Source: a virus. From it: DNA of 37,179 nt. Within the stretch, counting starts at the first letter, position 1. Every line of letters begins with the position of its first letter. The position numbers and the translations under genes were made by a program. This document shows, in pieces, positions 23,864 through 31,544 of the stretch. The stretch is taken from positions 1 to 37,179 of the IMG/VR virus record IMGVR_UViG_3300037485_000392; one strand, given 5' to 3'. The notes under the pieces are model-generated. The model was not told where the DNA came from and did no database searches. It was given only the letters and a program-made list of their open reading frames with translations.

Positions 23864-24070
23864 TCACCAGTATTGATGTGGGCATTGTGCATCTTCAACA
23901 CGTGTCTTTGCTGGTAGGAAGCATCCACAAGCATTACATAGATTTAATCTCTTATACCTATGTTGGCAGTTGTTACATATTGCAGTTCGTTCACTACTCA
24001 ACTTCTTATTCTTAGAACTTGCAGTCAGGTAGTAGTACCACCCTTTGATTATAGCGTATAGTTTGCTCAT
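23864..24070 (-). CDS. Zinc-ribbon protein
   Basis: This 68-residue protein has a basic N-terminal helix followed by ICNNCQHRYKRLNLCNACGC and a final Cys-Pro-His (QCPHQYW). The CxxC...CxxC layout is a zinc ribbon. Similar small proteins near the terminase genes of Bacteroidota phages come to mind, but the function is not known to me. It overlaps the next gene upstream by 4 nt. Confidence 0.7.
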   Translation of the reverse strand: MSKLYAIIKGWYYYLTASSKNKKLSSERTAICNNCQHRYKRLNLCNACGCFLPAKTRVEDAQCPHQYW

Positions 24071-24411
24071 AGTGTTAGATTAACTATTGATGGTTCAGTA
24101 TCACTTACCGCAATACTAAAGTCAATGCAAGTATAGGTATCAACACCTATAGTTATATCTTGACGAACTCCATTAGGTGTATCGGTTGTTATCCATAACG
24201 TGTAACCTTGTAGTGGGTCAATCAACACACCTTCAATGGTAATGTTACCAAATTCATCACTAACTGCTACAAAGGTTTGAATGCGACCAGTAGCCTTGTA
24301 TTGAATGCAAACAAGGTAAGATGTGTCAGGTTCAGCAACCCCGAATGTAAGACCAGTAGCACATACATCTACATAACTACCCGAATCGTAACAAGGTGAA
24401 CAAATGCTCAT
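24067..24411 (-). CDS. Unknown 114-residue protein after the terminase
   Basis: The frame is open from 24453, but the ATG at 24411 (Met15) overlaps the terminase stop by 4 nt (ATGA) and gives a Cys-rich start, MSICSPCYDSGSYVDVC. I prefer this start. The rest is beta-rich and resembles an immunoglobulin-like or small structural domain. The Cys-rich head is like that of the 555-residue tail protein (CEECGDG). It may be a virion protein; no family is recognised. Confidence 0.65.
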   Translation of the reverse strand: MSICSPCYDSGSYVDVCATGLTFGVAEPDTSYLVCIQYKATGRIQTFVAVSDEFGNITIEGVLIDPLQGYTLWITTDTPNGVRQDITIGVDTYTCIDFSIAVSDTEPSIVNLTL

Positions 24412-25688
24412 AGGTATCTTTTTAAAATAGCGTTTACAAAATAACGAAAACAATCTAAGAAATCAGCACGTTCAGATAAATTCTTTCTGTTTGATTTTAT
24501 TATACCACCATCAGCATTACATTGTACTTGTTTAGCATCATAGACTAACCCTTTACACTTTACTGAATTAACCTTTATCTCAAGTCGTGTTAATGCATTG
24601 TTGCAGTCTATTCGACTATTGTAGTGGGTAGGGTTAGCTGGTATGATTATCTGTGAGTCTGCAAGGTGTAACCTTCTTTTGATTTGGGTGTAGGCTGATG
24701 AGTTATCACGTTGTTGGATGCTTCTACCACTACCCATTGCATCTCCAGTTATTCTAAGTAAACCACGTGGTACATTTAACCCCTCAACATAATCACAGAA
24801 TGCATCAATGCTACCCTTATCTATATTTATCTCACCAATGACTGAACATCCTTTAGTGGTGTGTTGCTGAATGATTAATGCAGACAATGGGTTAATATTG
24901 AAATCGACTGAGATGAATACTGGTAGGTTAGGATTCAATGTTAGTGAATCGTCTATGTGTCTATCATCATCCCAAGCATAAAGGAATGGGTTAGATACAT
25001 CGTCCATTACATCCCAGTCACCTTCTACAAATCGTGCATATTGAATTGGTGGTAACTCTTTAAGTGACTCTAAGTATTCTTGACTGATATAAGGGTTATC
25101 TGTGATGCGTGAGTTGATGTAAGACCACTTATCAGGTAATGTATTACTTCGCCACCTTTCATAGATAACTGACTTGACCCAGTTATTAGCTGGGTTGCAA
25201 GTAGCAAGTAGTACAATGGGTGGTTGACCATTTGCCTTATTCCAACTACCTATCCTTTCTTGTACCTTGTAGAATGTAGCTTCTTGTAGTTCGTTTACTT
25301 CATCTAACCCAGCACCATTGATTTCTAAACCTCTGAACCTATTAAGGTCTTTGTCATCGTCAAATGATTCAGCCATAAAGATTAGTACACTACGATTGGT
25401 GAACGTAACTACATTGGTCTCACGATTCCATGAACTAATATATTCACTTAACCCATCATTGATAATTGAACTAAATGAAGGAAATGTAGTACGTTTTAAG
25501 TCGGGTAGTGTCTTACGAATGATTACCCACCTTGACTTAGGATAGAGTAAACAAAGTGATGAAAGTGTTAATAGCAACCAGTATGTCTTACCACCTCTAA
25601 TTGCGCCACCAAATACTATTACTTTCTTGACTCCATTAACTGCTAAGTCGTATGCAGTTGTTTGACGTTTGGTTAACTTGAAACTCAT
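24408..25688 (-). CDS. terL: Terminase large subunit
   Basis: This 426-residue protein has an N-terminal ATPase domain with Walker A FGGAIRGGKT (26-35), Walker B GAGLDE with Asp129-Glu130, and a coupling segment LLATCNP (160-166). The C-terminal RNase H-like nuclease has acidic residues in ISVDFN (Asp262), ITGDAMG (Asp316) and ADFLDCF (Asp409, Asp412). It pumps DNA into the procapsid through the portal and cuts the concatemer. The length is normal and all motifs are intact. It overlaps terS by 4 nt. It lies far from the portal gene (about 10.5 kb away), with tail genes in between. Confidence 0.95.
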   Translation of the reverse strand: MSFKLTKRQTTAYDLAVNGVKKVIVFGGAIRGGKTYWLLLTLSSLCLLYPKSRWVIIRKTLPDLKRTTFPSFSSIINDGLSEYISSWNRETNVVTFTNRSVLIFMAESFDDDKDLNRFRGLEINGAGLDEVNELQEATFYKVQERIGSWNKANGQPPIVLLATCNPANNWVKSVIYERWRSNTLPDKWSYINSRITDNPYISQEYLESLKELPPIQYARFVEGDWDVMDDVSNPFLYAWDDDRHIDDSLTLNPNLPVFISVDFNINPLSALIIQQHTTKGCSVIGEINIDKGSIDAFCDYVEGLNVPRGLLRITGDAMGSGRSIQQRDNSSAYTQIKRRLHLADSQIIIPANPTHYNSRIDCNNALTRLEIKVNSVKCKGLVYDAKQVQCNADGGIIKSNRKNLSERADFLDCFRYFVNAILKRYL

Positions 25689-26131
25689 TCATCTTTGTCT
25701 CCCTCAGTCCTTATGATAATCAATGGCTCTGTAGTGTACATTGTACTTTCTCCATTGTTTGCCCATAGCTTACGCTGTCTATTAGCTAACCAATGTTTAG
25801 CCGCTGGTGTATCAGGTGGTAACTCTTTTTTCAATTGTACTATCTGACCATCTTTAGTCAATGCCTCTTCAATGATGGTTAGACCCAATGCTCTCTTATA
25901 CATTGCCTTTGCCACCTTACCATCTGCATTCTCTTTCCCTTGCGTTAACGACTCAAAAAACATTGGGTGTTCGGTTTTCCAATTGTTTAATGTTTGTTCA
26001 GTTATTCCTATGATGTTTGCCATTTGGCTATCGGATAAACCAAGAAGAGCCATTTCAAATACTTGGTCATTGAATGCCTCCTTATACTTAGTTGGTCTAC
26101 CACCTTTGTTAACTTCTTCTTGTGATTCCAT
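25685..26131 (-). CDS. terS: Terminase small subunit
   Basis: This 148-residue protein has an N-terminal GGRPTKY segment and a helix-turn-helix (LSDSQMANIIGITEQTLNNW, about residues 32-51). A helical oligomerisation region and then a conserved-looking HWLANRQRKLW segment follow. It directly precedes terL with a 4-nt overlap. Terminase small subunits recognise the phage DNA at the packaging site and start packaging. The acidic C-terminus (TEGDKDE) may contact the large subunit. The call is well supported by the HTH and the gene order. Confidence 0.9.
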   Translation of the reverse strand: MESQEEVNKGGRPTKYKEAFNDQVFEMALLGLSDSQMANIIGITEQTLNNWKTEHPMFFESLTQGKENADGKVAKAMYKRALGLTIIEEALTKDGQIVQLKKELPPDTPAAKHWLANRQRKLWANNGESTMYTTEPLIIIRTEGDKDE

Positions 26132-26133
26132 AA

Positions 26134-26520
26134 TTACAAAGTTACATAACTATTTAATTTATCAAGTGATATGAATTTTTGTAGTTCAAACCCTTGAGCC
26201 TTGAAGTTCATTGTCGTGCAATGTTCTATGAGATAGTCCTTAGTCACTAACCAGCTATTCTGTTCGTCAACTATCTGAACTTTGTCAAATGCCTTACCAT
26301 TTTCTATCAGGTAGTAGTTGATGCCATAAGAGTTATTGACTCTCATTAGATGCTTAGACCTTGACCTGATTAGTCTTAATGTCCTTGTAGCTTTATCTAT
26401 TTGACCTATGGCTCTCTTCTTACCATCTGTGAGTAATAGTGATAGGTTAATGATTGCATCGTTATGTGTGGCAATTAATCTATTACCACTACCATCTTCT
26501 ATTGTGTGAGTCTTATTCAT
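26134..26520 (-). CDS. Unknown 128-residue protein upstream of terminase
   Basis: This soluble protein of mixed helix and strand is rich in Arg/Lys in its middle (RTLRLIRSRSKHLMR), which could contact nucleic acid. It lies 2 nt upstream of terS. I recognise no family. Confidence 0.7.
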   Translation of the reverse strand: MNKTHTIEDGSGNRLIATHNDAIINLSLLLTDGKKRAIGQIDKATRTLRLIRSRSKHLMRVNNSYGINYYLIENGKAFDKVQIVDEQNSWLVTKDYLIEHCTTMNFKAQGFELQKFISLDKLNSYVTL

Positions 26521-26525
26521 AGGTA

Positions 26526-26909
26526 TTAAAGTTGGTAGGTATCAATTCGTTTCTTAACCATATCAATAAACTTATCCATCATAGCTGCATAGTAACTATT
26601 AAAGTCTTGGTATCCTTCGGGGTTGCGTTCAAACAAAACATAAAGGCACGACCTTAATCGTTGACTGGGAGTCTTTGAACCCATCTCTTCTGCATCTATC
26701 TTGATTGACTTTAGTAACTCTTCATCATTGTAGTTGAATGCTTCACCTTTGAATGCCATTACACCTACACCTGATGTCCATTGGTTGAATAACTCAGCAG
26801 CCTTTGATGGAGATAGTTCTTGAGTACCTATCACTACCTTAAGTGTCTTATCTCTTCTTGTAGCTACAGATTCAATTGCACAAGGTATAAGTAGTAGGTT
26901 ATTTTCCAT
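26526..26909 (-). CDS. Unknown 127-residue protein of Bacteroidota phage type
   Basis: The protein has the pattern LLIPCAIESVATRRDKTLKV, then IGTQELSPSKAAELF, and a C-terminal SQRLRSCLYVLFERNPEG. I associate this with a hypothetical protein often seen near replication or terminase genes in phages of this phylum; its function is unknown to me. There is no membrane segment. It overlaps the 64-residue gene by 11 nt. Early or packaging-related expression from P2 is likely. Confidence 0.75.
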   Translation of the reverse strand: MENNLLLIPCAIESVATRRDKTLKVVIGTQELSPSKAAELFNQWTSGVGVMAFKGEAFNYNDEELLKSIKIDAEEMGSKTPSQRLRSCLYVLFERNPEGYQDFNSYYAAMMDKFIDMVKKRIDTYQL

Positions 26910-27093
26910 AGGTTGCTAAGTAATATAGTTCTGCGCTTCTATCTTCACCATTCTCATAAGCATCCATTATCTGCTCTTTCTCCATTGCTTTTGCTTGATT
27001 AATAATATCATTTAAAGCATGTAGTTGATAATTCATACCTAAGTCTTTTAAATAATCAACTAACCACTCAACTGCTGTTTGCTTTTTATCCAT
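26899..27093 (-). CDS. Small helical protein, paralogue A
   Basis: This 64-residue protein is almost fully helical. It starts DKKQTAVEWLVDYLKDL and has KEQIMDAYENG followed by an aromatic end, YYLATYGK. The next gene upstream (27086-27304) has the same layout, W near the start of a helix and then EIMGAYEVG and YKEFYG, so the two look like tandem paralogues. A third candidate is at 34040-34279. This type is common in phages of Bacteroidota; its function is unknown. Confidence 0.75.
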   Translation of the reverse strand: MDKKQTAVEWLVDYLKDLGMNYQLHALNDIINQAKAMEKEQIMDAYENGEDRSAELYYLATYGK

Positions 27094-27304
27094 AAAATTC
27101 TTTATAAAATGCTAATGCACCAGCTTCTGAGAATCCACTATCATAGGCATCTGCTTGACCAACTTCATATGCACCCATTATCTCAACCTTATGTTGTGCT
27201 TTTAACTCTTCATAGTTGGTATTTAACCATTGGATAAAGTCATCAATGGTAAGTTCATTTTGTCTTTCGAAGATTAATTCAATTGATGTTTGTTCAGCAG
27301 CCAT
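27086..27304 (-). CDS. Small helical protein, paralogue B
   Basis: The frame is open from 27343, but the ATG at 27304 (Met14, MAAEQTSIELIF) reduces the overlap with the upstream gene from 50 to 11 nt and gives 72 residues. I prefer it. The protein shares the IM.AYE.G motif and C-terminal aromatic-Gly ending with its downstream neighbour. Duplication followed by divergence is likely. No function can be named. Confidence 0.7.
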   Translation of the reverse strand: MAAEQTSIELIFERQNELTIDDFIQWLNTNYEELKAQHKVEIMGAYEVGQADAYDSGFSEAGALAFYKEFYG

Positions 27305-27515
27305 AATGTTCAGATTTAGTTGGTTTACTTGTTTTGTATTCATTACTTACCTTATCAAGATATTGCTTGACCATTACCTTGATTAGTTCCTTATGCGAAG
27401 TTGGTATTCTAAATGTGATATTTATTGTACGTTCACCATATTTGAATGGGTGACCAGCACCTACCCTCTTACCACCTCTGTTATCTTTCTTTGTTATTTC
27501 TTTCATAGTCAACAA
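27294..27515 (-). CDS. Small basic protein, possible ribbon-helix-helix DNA binder
   Basis: This 73-residue protein has a basic Gly-rich head RGGKRVGAGHPFKYGE, then a strand-like NITFRIP and a helix pair (HKELIKVMVKQYLDKV). That order is like small DNA-binding proteins with a GGKR.GAG.P leader found in many phages. A local regulator is possible. The end of the gene overlaps the next gene in another phase. Confidence 0.65.
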   Translation of the reverse strand: MLTMKEITKKDNRGGKRVGAGHPFKYGERTINITFRIPTSHKELIKVMVKQYLDKVSNEYKTSKPTKSEHYGC

Positions 27516-27532
27516 ATATAGTGATTATATGA

Positions 27533-27790
27533 TTATGTTTTACATTTACTGCAATGTATCTTACCATGATACACCTTTGCATACTCACACCTACCACCTC
27601 TTATCTCATAGTAATTAAAATTACATTCGTCTATTTTCCACATCTCACGAAATGGATAAGAGCTATTAAATAGTTTTTCAAACTCTTCATATGATAAATT
27701 CATTTCATCAAGCATAACAAACGGCTCAGTAAGGTGCTTATTGAGGTAATTGGTATACTCAGAATGGAGTATCAAAGTCTGTGTCTGCAT
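27533..27790 (-). CDS. Unknown 85-residue protein with C-terminal Cys pair
   Basis: This small protein starts inside the last 32 nt of dnaB and ends with KIHCSKCKT, a CxxC pair, with two further Cys upstream (ECNFNYYEIRGGRCEY). Four Cys residues could hold one zinc ion. Translation is probably coupled to dnaB. No family is recognised. A DNA-related role next to the helicase is possible. Confidence 0.65.
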   Translation of the reverse strand: MQTQTLILHSEYTNYLNKHLTEPFVMLDEMNLSYEEFEKLFNSSYPFREMWKIDECNFNYYEIRGGRCEYAKVYHGKIHCSKCKT

Positions 27791-29132
27791 AATGTCTTAG
27801 GTCTTTAGGTTGAGGTAGGTAACTGCTACCAATCTCGTGAGTGGTAACATCTGTAAAGTTGGTCATATTAGGTGAATGCCTAAACTCAACCACACCAGTA
27901 GCACCTTGACGATGTTTTTCAAATAGATAGAAGATGTGATTGGTGTATGGTGTATCATTTTCATCATTCAATCCATAGTATGATGGTCTCCATACGAAAG
28001 CTACACTATCTGCATCTTGCTCTAATGAACCTGATTCTCTTAGGTCAGATAAGATAGGTTTCTTATCAGGTCGTTTTTCCACCTCACGACTAAGTTGAGC
28101 AAGTGCTATAATTGGTATCCCTAACTCTTTCTGTGCTGCTTTTAGTGTTCGACTAATCTCAGCAACCTCTGCCTCTCTATTGCCACCTTTAAAGCCTTCT
28201 ATTGTCATTAGTTGTAAGTAGTCAATGATTGCCCACTTGCACCTACCTTTTCGATGCTCTCTCTTCATTACCCTTATTGCCTCGTGAACTCCACATCTTG
28301 CCTTATCATAGATTAGAAATGGTGCTTTCTCAATGTTACCTATTATCTTTTCAAATGAATGTAACTCAGATTGACTTAGGTTACCATCACGTAACCTTGA
28401 AGAGTGGATTGATTCACCAGCATCTTGAAGTATTAACCTTTGACATAGTTGACTCTTATTCATCTCAAGGTTAAAGTAAATACCAGCCTCACCACTTTTC
28501 ATACCATGAAATAATGCTAATGCAGTTTTACCCATTGATGGTCTACCAGCAATGATAATGAACTCAGGATGAAAACCACCCGTAAACTTATTTAGTGATT
28601 TAAGACCAGTCTCAAGACCAGTAGTCTTACCTGATAGTGTCAAGGCTGCTCTACGATAATATGCCTCACGTTCATCATTGGTTAATTCAGAAAGGTCAAT
28701 GATGTTATCTGAGTTAGTACCAGTATCAAGTAAGTTAGTTAATGATTTGATTATTGATGTGGCAGTTGTATAACCATCGTTATTAAGAAGTCCTAATGAC
28801 TGCTCAGTAACGATTGATGCTATTGACCGCTTGATGTGATTGTCTTTAAGTATAGCAATGTATTCGTTAACTGGCTCATTGTAGGTCAAGTTGTTTGACC
28901 ACATAACAATCTCAGATGTTTCTTTAGGTGTGAACTTATCATGTTCATTGGCAGTCATAAAAAAGTTGACTAAGTTAGGTGTAAGACCTTTGTCAATTGC
29001 CTTCTTGATTACTGCATAACATCTATTGGTAAGCACCTCATTGAAGAGATGCTCACCAAGTTGAGGCATTAGTTCCTGATGAGTCTCACCAGTCATCAGA
29101 ATACCTATGAGTGCTTGTTGTGGGTTAGTCAT
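27759..29132 (-). CDS. dnaB: Replicative DNA helicase, DnaB type
   Basis: This 457-residue protein has the DnaB N-terminal helical domain (1-130) and a linker, then a RecA-like motor. The motor has Walker A GRPSMGKT (196-203), Walker B WAIIDYLQLM, and the conserved LAQLSREVEKRP followed by LRESGSLEQDADSV. It unwinds DNA 5' to 3' at the fork as a hexamer. No phage primase or polymerase gene is visible, so host enzymes must complete the replisome. The 249-residue DUF6291-like protein upstream may load it. The length is normal and no intein is present. Confidence 0.95.
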   Translation of the reverse strand: MTNPQQALIGILMTGETHQELMPQLGEHLFNEVLTNRCYAVIKKAIDKGLTPNLVNFFMTANEHDKFTPKETSEIVMWSNNLTYNEPVNEYIAILKDNHIKRSIASIVTEQSLGLLNNDGYTTATSIIKSLTNLLDTGTNSDNIIDLSELTNDEREAYYRRAALTLSGKTTGLETGLKSLNKFTGGFHPEFIIIAGRPSMGKTALALFHGMKSGEAGIYFNLEMNKSQLCQRLILQDAGESIHSSRLRDGNLSQSELHSFEKIIGNIEKAPFLIYDKARCGVHEAIRVMKREHRKGRCKWAIIDYLQLMTIEGFKGGNREAEVAEISRTLKAAQKELGIPIIALAQLSREVEKRPDKKPILSDLRESGSLEQDADSVAFVWRPSYYGLNDENDTPYTNHIFYLFEKHRQGATGVVEFRHSPNMTNFTDVTTHEIGSSYLPQPKDLRHYADTDFDTPF

Positions 29133-29310
29133 TATACTCGAACTCTTTTATTTTATTTGGCATCTTATCAACTAATGTGATGTTGAATTTACGTGCATAG
29201 TTTTTAGCTTTTCTTAAGGTATCAAATCCTTTAATTGAATATACCTCAGATGAATTAAAAAAGTCTAAGTATATCATGTTTCCGAATATTCTAATAGTTG
29301 CTTGTGTCAT
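29125..29310 (-). CDS. Unknown 61-residue protein before dnaB
   Basis: This small basic protein has a strand-rich first half (TIRIFGNMIYLDF) and a helix (LRKAKNYARKF). It overlaps the start of dnaB by 8 nt. It lies after a hairpin that separates it from the first P2 gene. No family is recognised. Confidence 0.65.
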   Translation of the reverse strand: MTQATIRIFGNMIYLDFFNSSEVYSIKGFDTLRKAKNYARKFNITLVDKMPNKIKEFEYND

Positions 29311-29337
29311 GGTGTTTGATTTAGTGAGTTAGTAAAT

Positions 29338-29356
29338 GGGTGGTTGTTAGCCACCC
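29338..29356 (-). terminator. Hairpin between first P2 gene and dnaB operon (attenuator)
   Basis: GGGTGG, a 7-nt loop and CCACCC form a perfect 6-bp stem (29338-29343 with 29351-29356). On the minus strand it is followed by ATTTACTAA, a poor U-tract, so it is at best a partial terminator. On the plus strand TTTATTTATT follows. Position after the first gene of a promoter resembles the arrangement behind P1. Confidence 0.55.
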
Positions 29357-29364
29357 TTTATTTA

Positions 29365-29559
29365 TTAAAGTGATTTTGAGTATTCAATAAAATCTGATTC
29401 AGGCATTCTTTCAAAAAGAATATCTGTTATAACTTCTAATACTAAATCAGAAGCATCTGAAATATCAAACATAAGTTTTTTAGATTCAGCAATTAAATCA
29501 TTAGTAGAGATAGTGTTGAATTTTTCTGTTGCGATTGCTTTAAATTCTTGAGATGTCAT
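29365..29559 (-). CDS. Unknown 64-residue protein, first gene after promoter P2
   Basis: The frame is open to 29598, but that codon would lie on the -7 box of P2. The ATG at 29559 (MTSQEFKAIATEKF) lies exactly 36 nt from the -7 box, the same as at P1, so it is chosen. The product is a small, acidic, helical protein without a known family. It is not similar to the 72-residue protein behind P1 despite their near-identical leaders. Strong early expression and a host-takeover role are plausible but not shown. Confidence 0.75.
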   Translation of the reverse strand: MTSQEFKAIATEKFNTISTNDLIAESKKLMFDISDASDLVLEVITDILFERMPESDFIEYSKSL

Positions 29560-29588
29560 AGCGTTTGAGTAATTGATTAGTGAATTAT

Positions 29589-29630
29589 TGATAGGCAAAT
29601 ATACACAATATTTTGATTGTGCAATACATT
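29589..29630 (-). promoter_or_regulatory. Promoter P2 (Bacteroidota type, copy of P1)
   Basis: The minus strand has TTG (29624-29622, in GTATTGCA), an 18-nt spacer and TATATTTG (29603-29596). From start codon to -7 box, 39 of 47 bases are identical to P1, including the CGCTATG start context. The upstream block GTATTGCA..TCAAAATAT is also shared. Confidence 0.8.
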
Positions 29631-29654
29631 TATAAATTATTTTTATTTATTTTT

Positions 29655-30404
29655 TTAAATCACATCATCACCTACATATTTTTGACCTTGTGAACTACGA
29701 TTGAATACCGCTGGTACTTGTTTAATAAAGTTGGTAGTGTTATTAGTCTTGAGTTCATAAATTGTAGACCAGTTATTTTCTATTGAGTTTTCAAGAATCT
29801 TAATAGCAACATCTTTATTAGCCTTTGATAGGTCTCTAAGTTTCTTAGTCAATAACTCAACTGCATTCTTAGTAGGTATCTTTTTGATATTGATTCTCAT
29901 TTGAATAAAGTTGATAAAGGTCTTATTAAGATTTTCATCAGTTCCTAAATATTTCTCTGACTCTATCAACTTGACAAAATCACTTATAGATTTTGGCTCT
30001 TTGTTATTCTTTACTTTAACTATTTCTCTTTCTTTATCACTTACACTTACATTATCATTTACATTATCATTATCAGTTGATTCTGTTGAACACACCTCAA
30101 CACTTTCAACACGTGTTGATTTTGTTGAACTCTGTTGTAGTTGTTTTAATGCTTTGATTTCTGCTGACTTCTTACCAGCTTTACTCTTTGCTTCTATTGA
30201 TTCTAAGTAACTTTCATTGTCTCTATCTAATTGTAGTTTGATAGGATTAAAGACAAAGAATAGCATATTTGATGGGTCAGGGAATGTACCATACAACTTA
30301 TACTCAAAGATTAATCTTGTTAGTTTACCTAACTGCTCATCGTCCAAAAATCTTATTGTCTCATAAGAATCGTGGTATAATAGGAATGCCTTTTTACGTT
30401 TCAT
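29655..30404 (-). CDS. Replication initiation protein, DUF6291-like
   Basis: The N-terminal part of this 249-residue protein (AFLLYHDSYETIRFLDDEQL, about residues 6-25) reads like the DUF6291 family of phage replication proteins. A Ser/Thr/Asn-rich linker (about 90-130) follows, then a helical C-terminal domain (about 140-235) like those of helicase loaders or origin-binding proteins. It is placed between the early region and dnaB, as expected for a lambda O or DnaD-like function. The ATG at 30404 follows a terminator-like T-run by only 6 nt, so its translation or transcription is probably controlled by the structured RNA upstream. Family call is from memory. Confidence 0.7.
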   Translation of the reverse strand: MKRKKAFLLYHDSYETIRFLDDEQLGKLTRLIFEYKLYGTFPDPSNMLFFVFNPIKLQLDRDNESYLESIEAKSKAGKKSAEIKALKQLQQSSTKSTRVESVEVCSTESTDNDNVNDNVSVSDKEREIVKVKNNKEPKSISDFVKLIESEKYLGTDENLNKTFINFIQMRINIKKIPTKNAVELLTKKLRDLSKANKDVAIKILENSIENNWSTIYELKTNNTTNFIKQVPAVFNRSSQGQKYVGDDVI

Positions 30405-30410
30405 AACAAT

Positions 30411-30531
30411 AAAAAAAGCCGTACGAGGACTGCGGTAGAATCGACTTTGATTTTACTCTTAGTCTCGCAGTCACCATACGGCAACAAAGTTTTACAATAC
30501 ACCCAAGATTCTACCTTTGGGTGATGCTAAG
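30411..30531 (-). ncRNA. Structured RNA with two hairpins, loop-loop complement and terminator
   Basis: The minus-strand RNA starts after the methyltransferase stop. Hairpin 1 is CACCCAA (30523-30517), a 10-nt loop and TTGGGTG (30506-30500). Hairpin 2 pairs 30482-30466 with 30434-30418 over 17 positions with one mismatch and two G-U pairs. Those two pairs would be mismatches on the other strand. Seven T residues follow (30417-30411). The hairpin 1 loop GGTAGAATC (30515-30507) is perfectly complementary to GATTCTACC (30442-30434) in the apical part of hairpin 2. This fits a kissing or pseudoknot RNA that controls read-through into the replication gene, or a free small RNA. It is not a tRNA. 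Confidence 0.7.
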
Positions 30532-31539
30532 TTAGTCAAATAATGTGATACTATTAGACTCTTTTTTAAATCTATTATTAGCTTCTAATAAGTTCAATTT
30601 AGCTTGTTTGAAGTATGAATCTTTCAACTCTATACCAATAGCCTTACGACCCATTGAAACGGGACTGAACACCTCACTACCTACACCCATAAAAGGAGTT
30701 AGTACGACTTCATTAGGATTTGAGTATAATTCAACTATCCTATCAATAATATCTAATTGAAGTGGGTGTACGTGCTTTTCATCATCATCCTCCCTTGAGT
30801 CTTTAAATGGTAGTACATTATCATTTCTAATGTCATCCCATACACTTGATGCGTAACGCTGCCATATTATCTGACTTAGTTTATTTGTCAAATGGTTTTG
30901 ACCATCGTTATTTGAATTTTTATATTTTTCTAATATATGCTCCCACTTACCATATTTTTTTTCCATAGCTGGTAACAATGGTGTTTCTCCATGATAAATT
31001 TTAAATCCATTAGGATTAGTTACTTTGACTTTATTTTCTCCAATTTTTTTAAATACTAATAAGTAATCAGGAATGGCAGTAAAACACATGGTAGAATCTT
31101 CTGCAATATTTTTATGCATTAAACTCCTAACCATAGTTCTCATTCTAACTTCTAATGGCTCTTTCCAAATAGTAATCCTATTATGTAAATTGAAACCATA
31201 TTTTTTATGAAGTTTAATAATTTCATGAGGGAAGTCATAAAGAATATGAGCAGTTGTATCTGTTAAAATATCTTGACAATGAACCACATTTATTCTACCT
31301 GACTTTGTTACACGTGCCATTTCTTTAATAAGAAATTCATACTGATTCATAAACTCTTCTTTTGAATTGCAGTTACTAAAGTCTTTCTCAGAACTTGAGT
31401 AGTTATATAATCCTGCAAATGGTGGACTATATACACTTAAATCAATTGATTCATCTTCTAATGTTGTTATTACGTCCATGCAGTCTCCATTATAGATTGC
31501 GTATTTGTCAGTAATAATTTGGTCTTTTACTTTGTTCAT
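30532..31539 (-). CDS. DNA methyltransferase, beta class (N4-cytosine or N6-adenine)
   Basis: This 335-residue protein has catalytic motif IV SPPF at residues 38-41 and the SAM-binding motif I TPFMGVGSE at 281-289, the permuted beta order. SPPF is more usual in N4-cytosine enzymes, but adenine cannot be excluded. The conserved segment KHVHPLQLDIIDRIVELYSN precedes motif I. No restriction enzyme partner is evident. It lies 5 nt after the SNF2-type helicase. Protection of phage DNA from host restriction, or part of a combined helicase-methylase system, is likely. All key motifs are intact. Confidence 0.92.
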   Translation of the reverse strand: MNKVKDQIITDKYAIYNGDCMDVITTLEDESIDLSVYSPPFAGLYNYSSSEKDFSNCNSKEEFMNQYEFLIKEMARVTKSGRINVVHCQDILTDTTAHILYDFPHEIIKLHKKYGFNLHNRITIWKEPLEVRMRTMVRSLMHKNIAEDSTMCFTAIPDYLLVFKKIGENKVKVTNPNGFKIYHGETPLLPAMEKKYGKWEHILEKYKNSNNDGQNHLTNKLSQIIWQRYASSVWDDIRNDNVLPFKDSREDDDEKHVHPLQLDIIDRIVELYSNPNEVVLTPFMGVGSEVFSPVSMGRKAIGIELKDSYFKQAKLNLLEANNRFKKESNSITLFD

Positions 31540-31544
31540 AGTTA

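Noticed and set aside
24067-24453. 128-residue version of the gene after terL
   Set aside because: The first 14 codons lie inside terL; the ATG at 24411 with a 4-nt overlap fits the style of this genome.
29365-29598. Longer version of the P2 gene with 77 residues
   Set aside because: The start at 29598 overlaps the -7 box of P2, so it cannot be in the transcript; the ATG at 29559 matches the spacing at P1.
30418-30482. tRNA gene on the minus strand
   Set aside because: The ends pair like an acceptor stem (7 bp), but the length is 65 nt, there are no D and T arms or anticodon loop in place, and the stem runs on as one long hairpin into a T-run.
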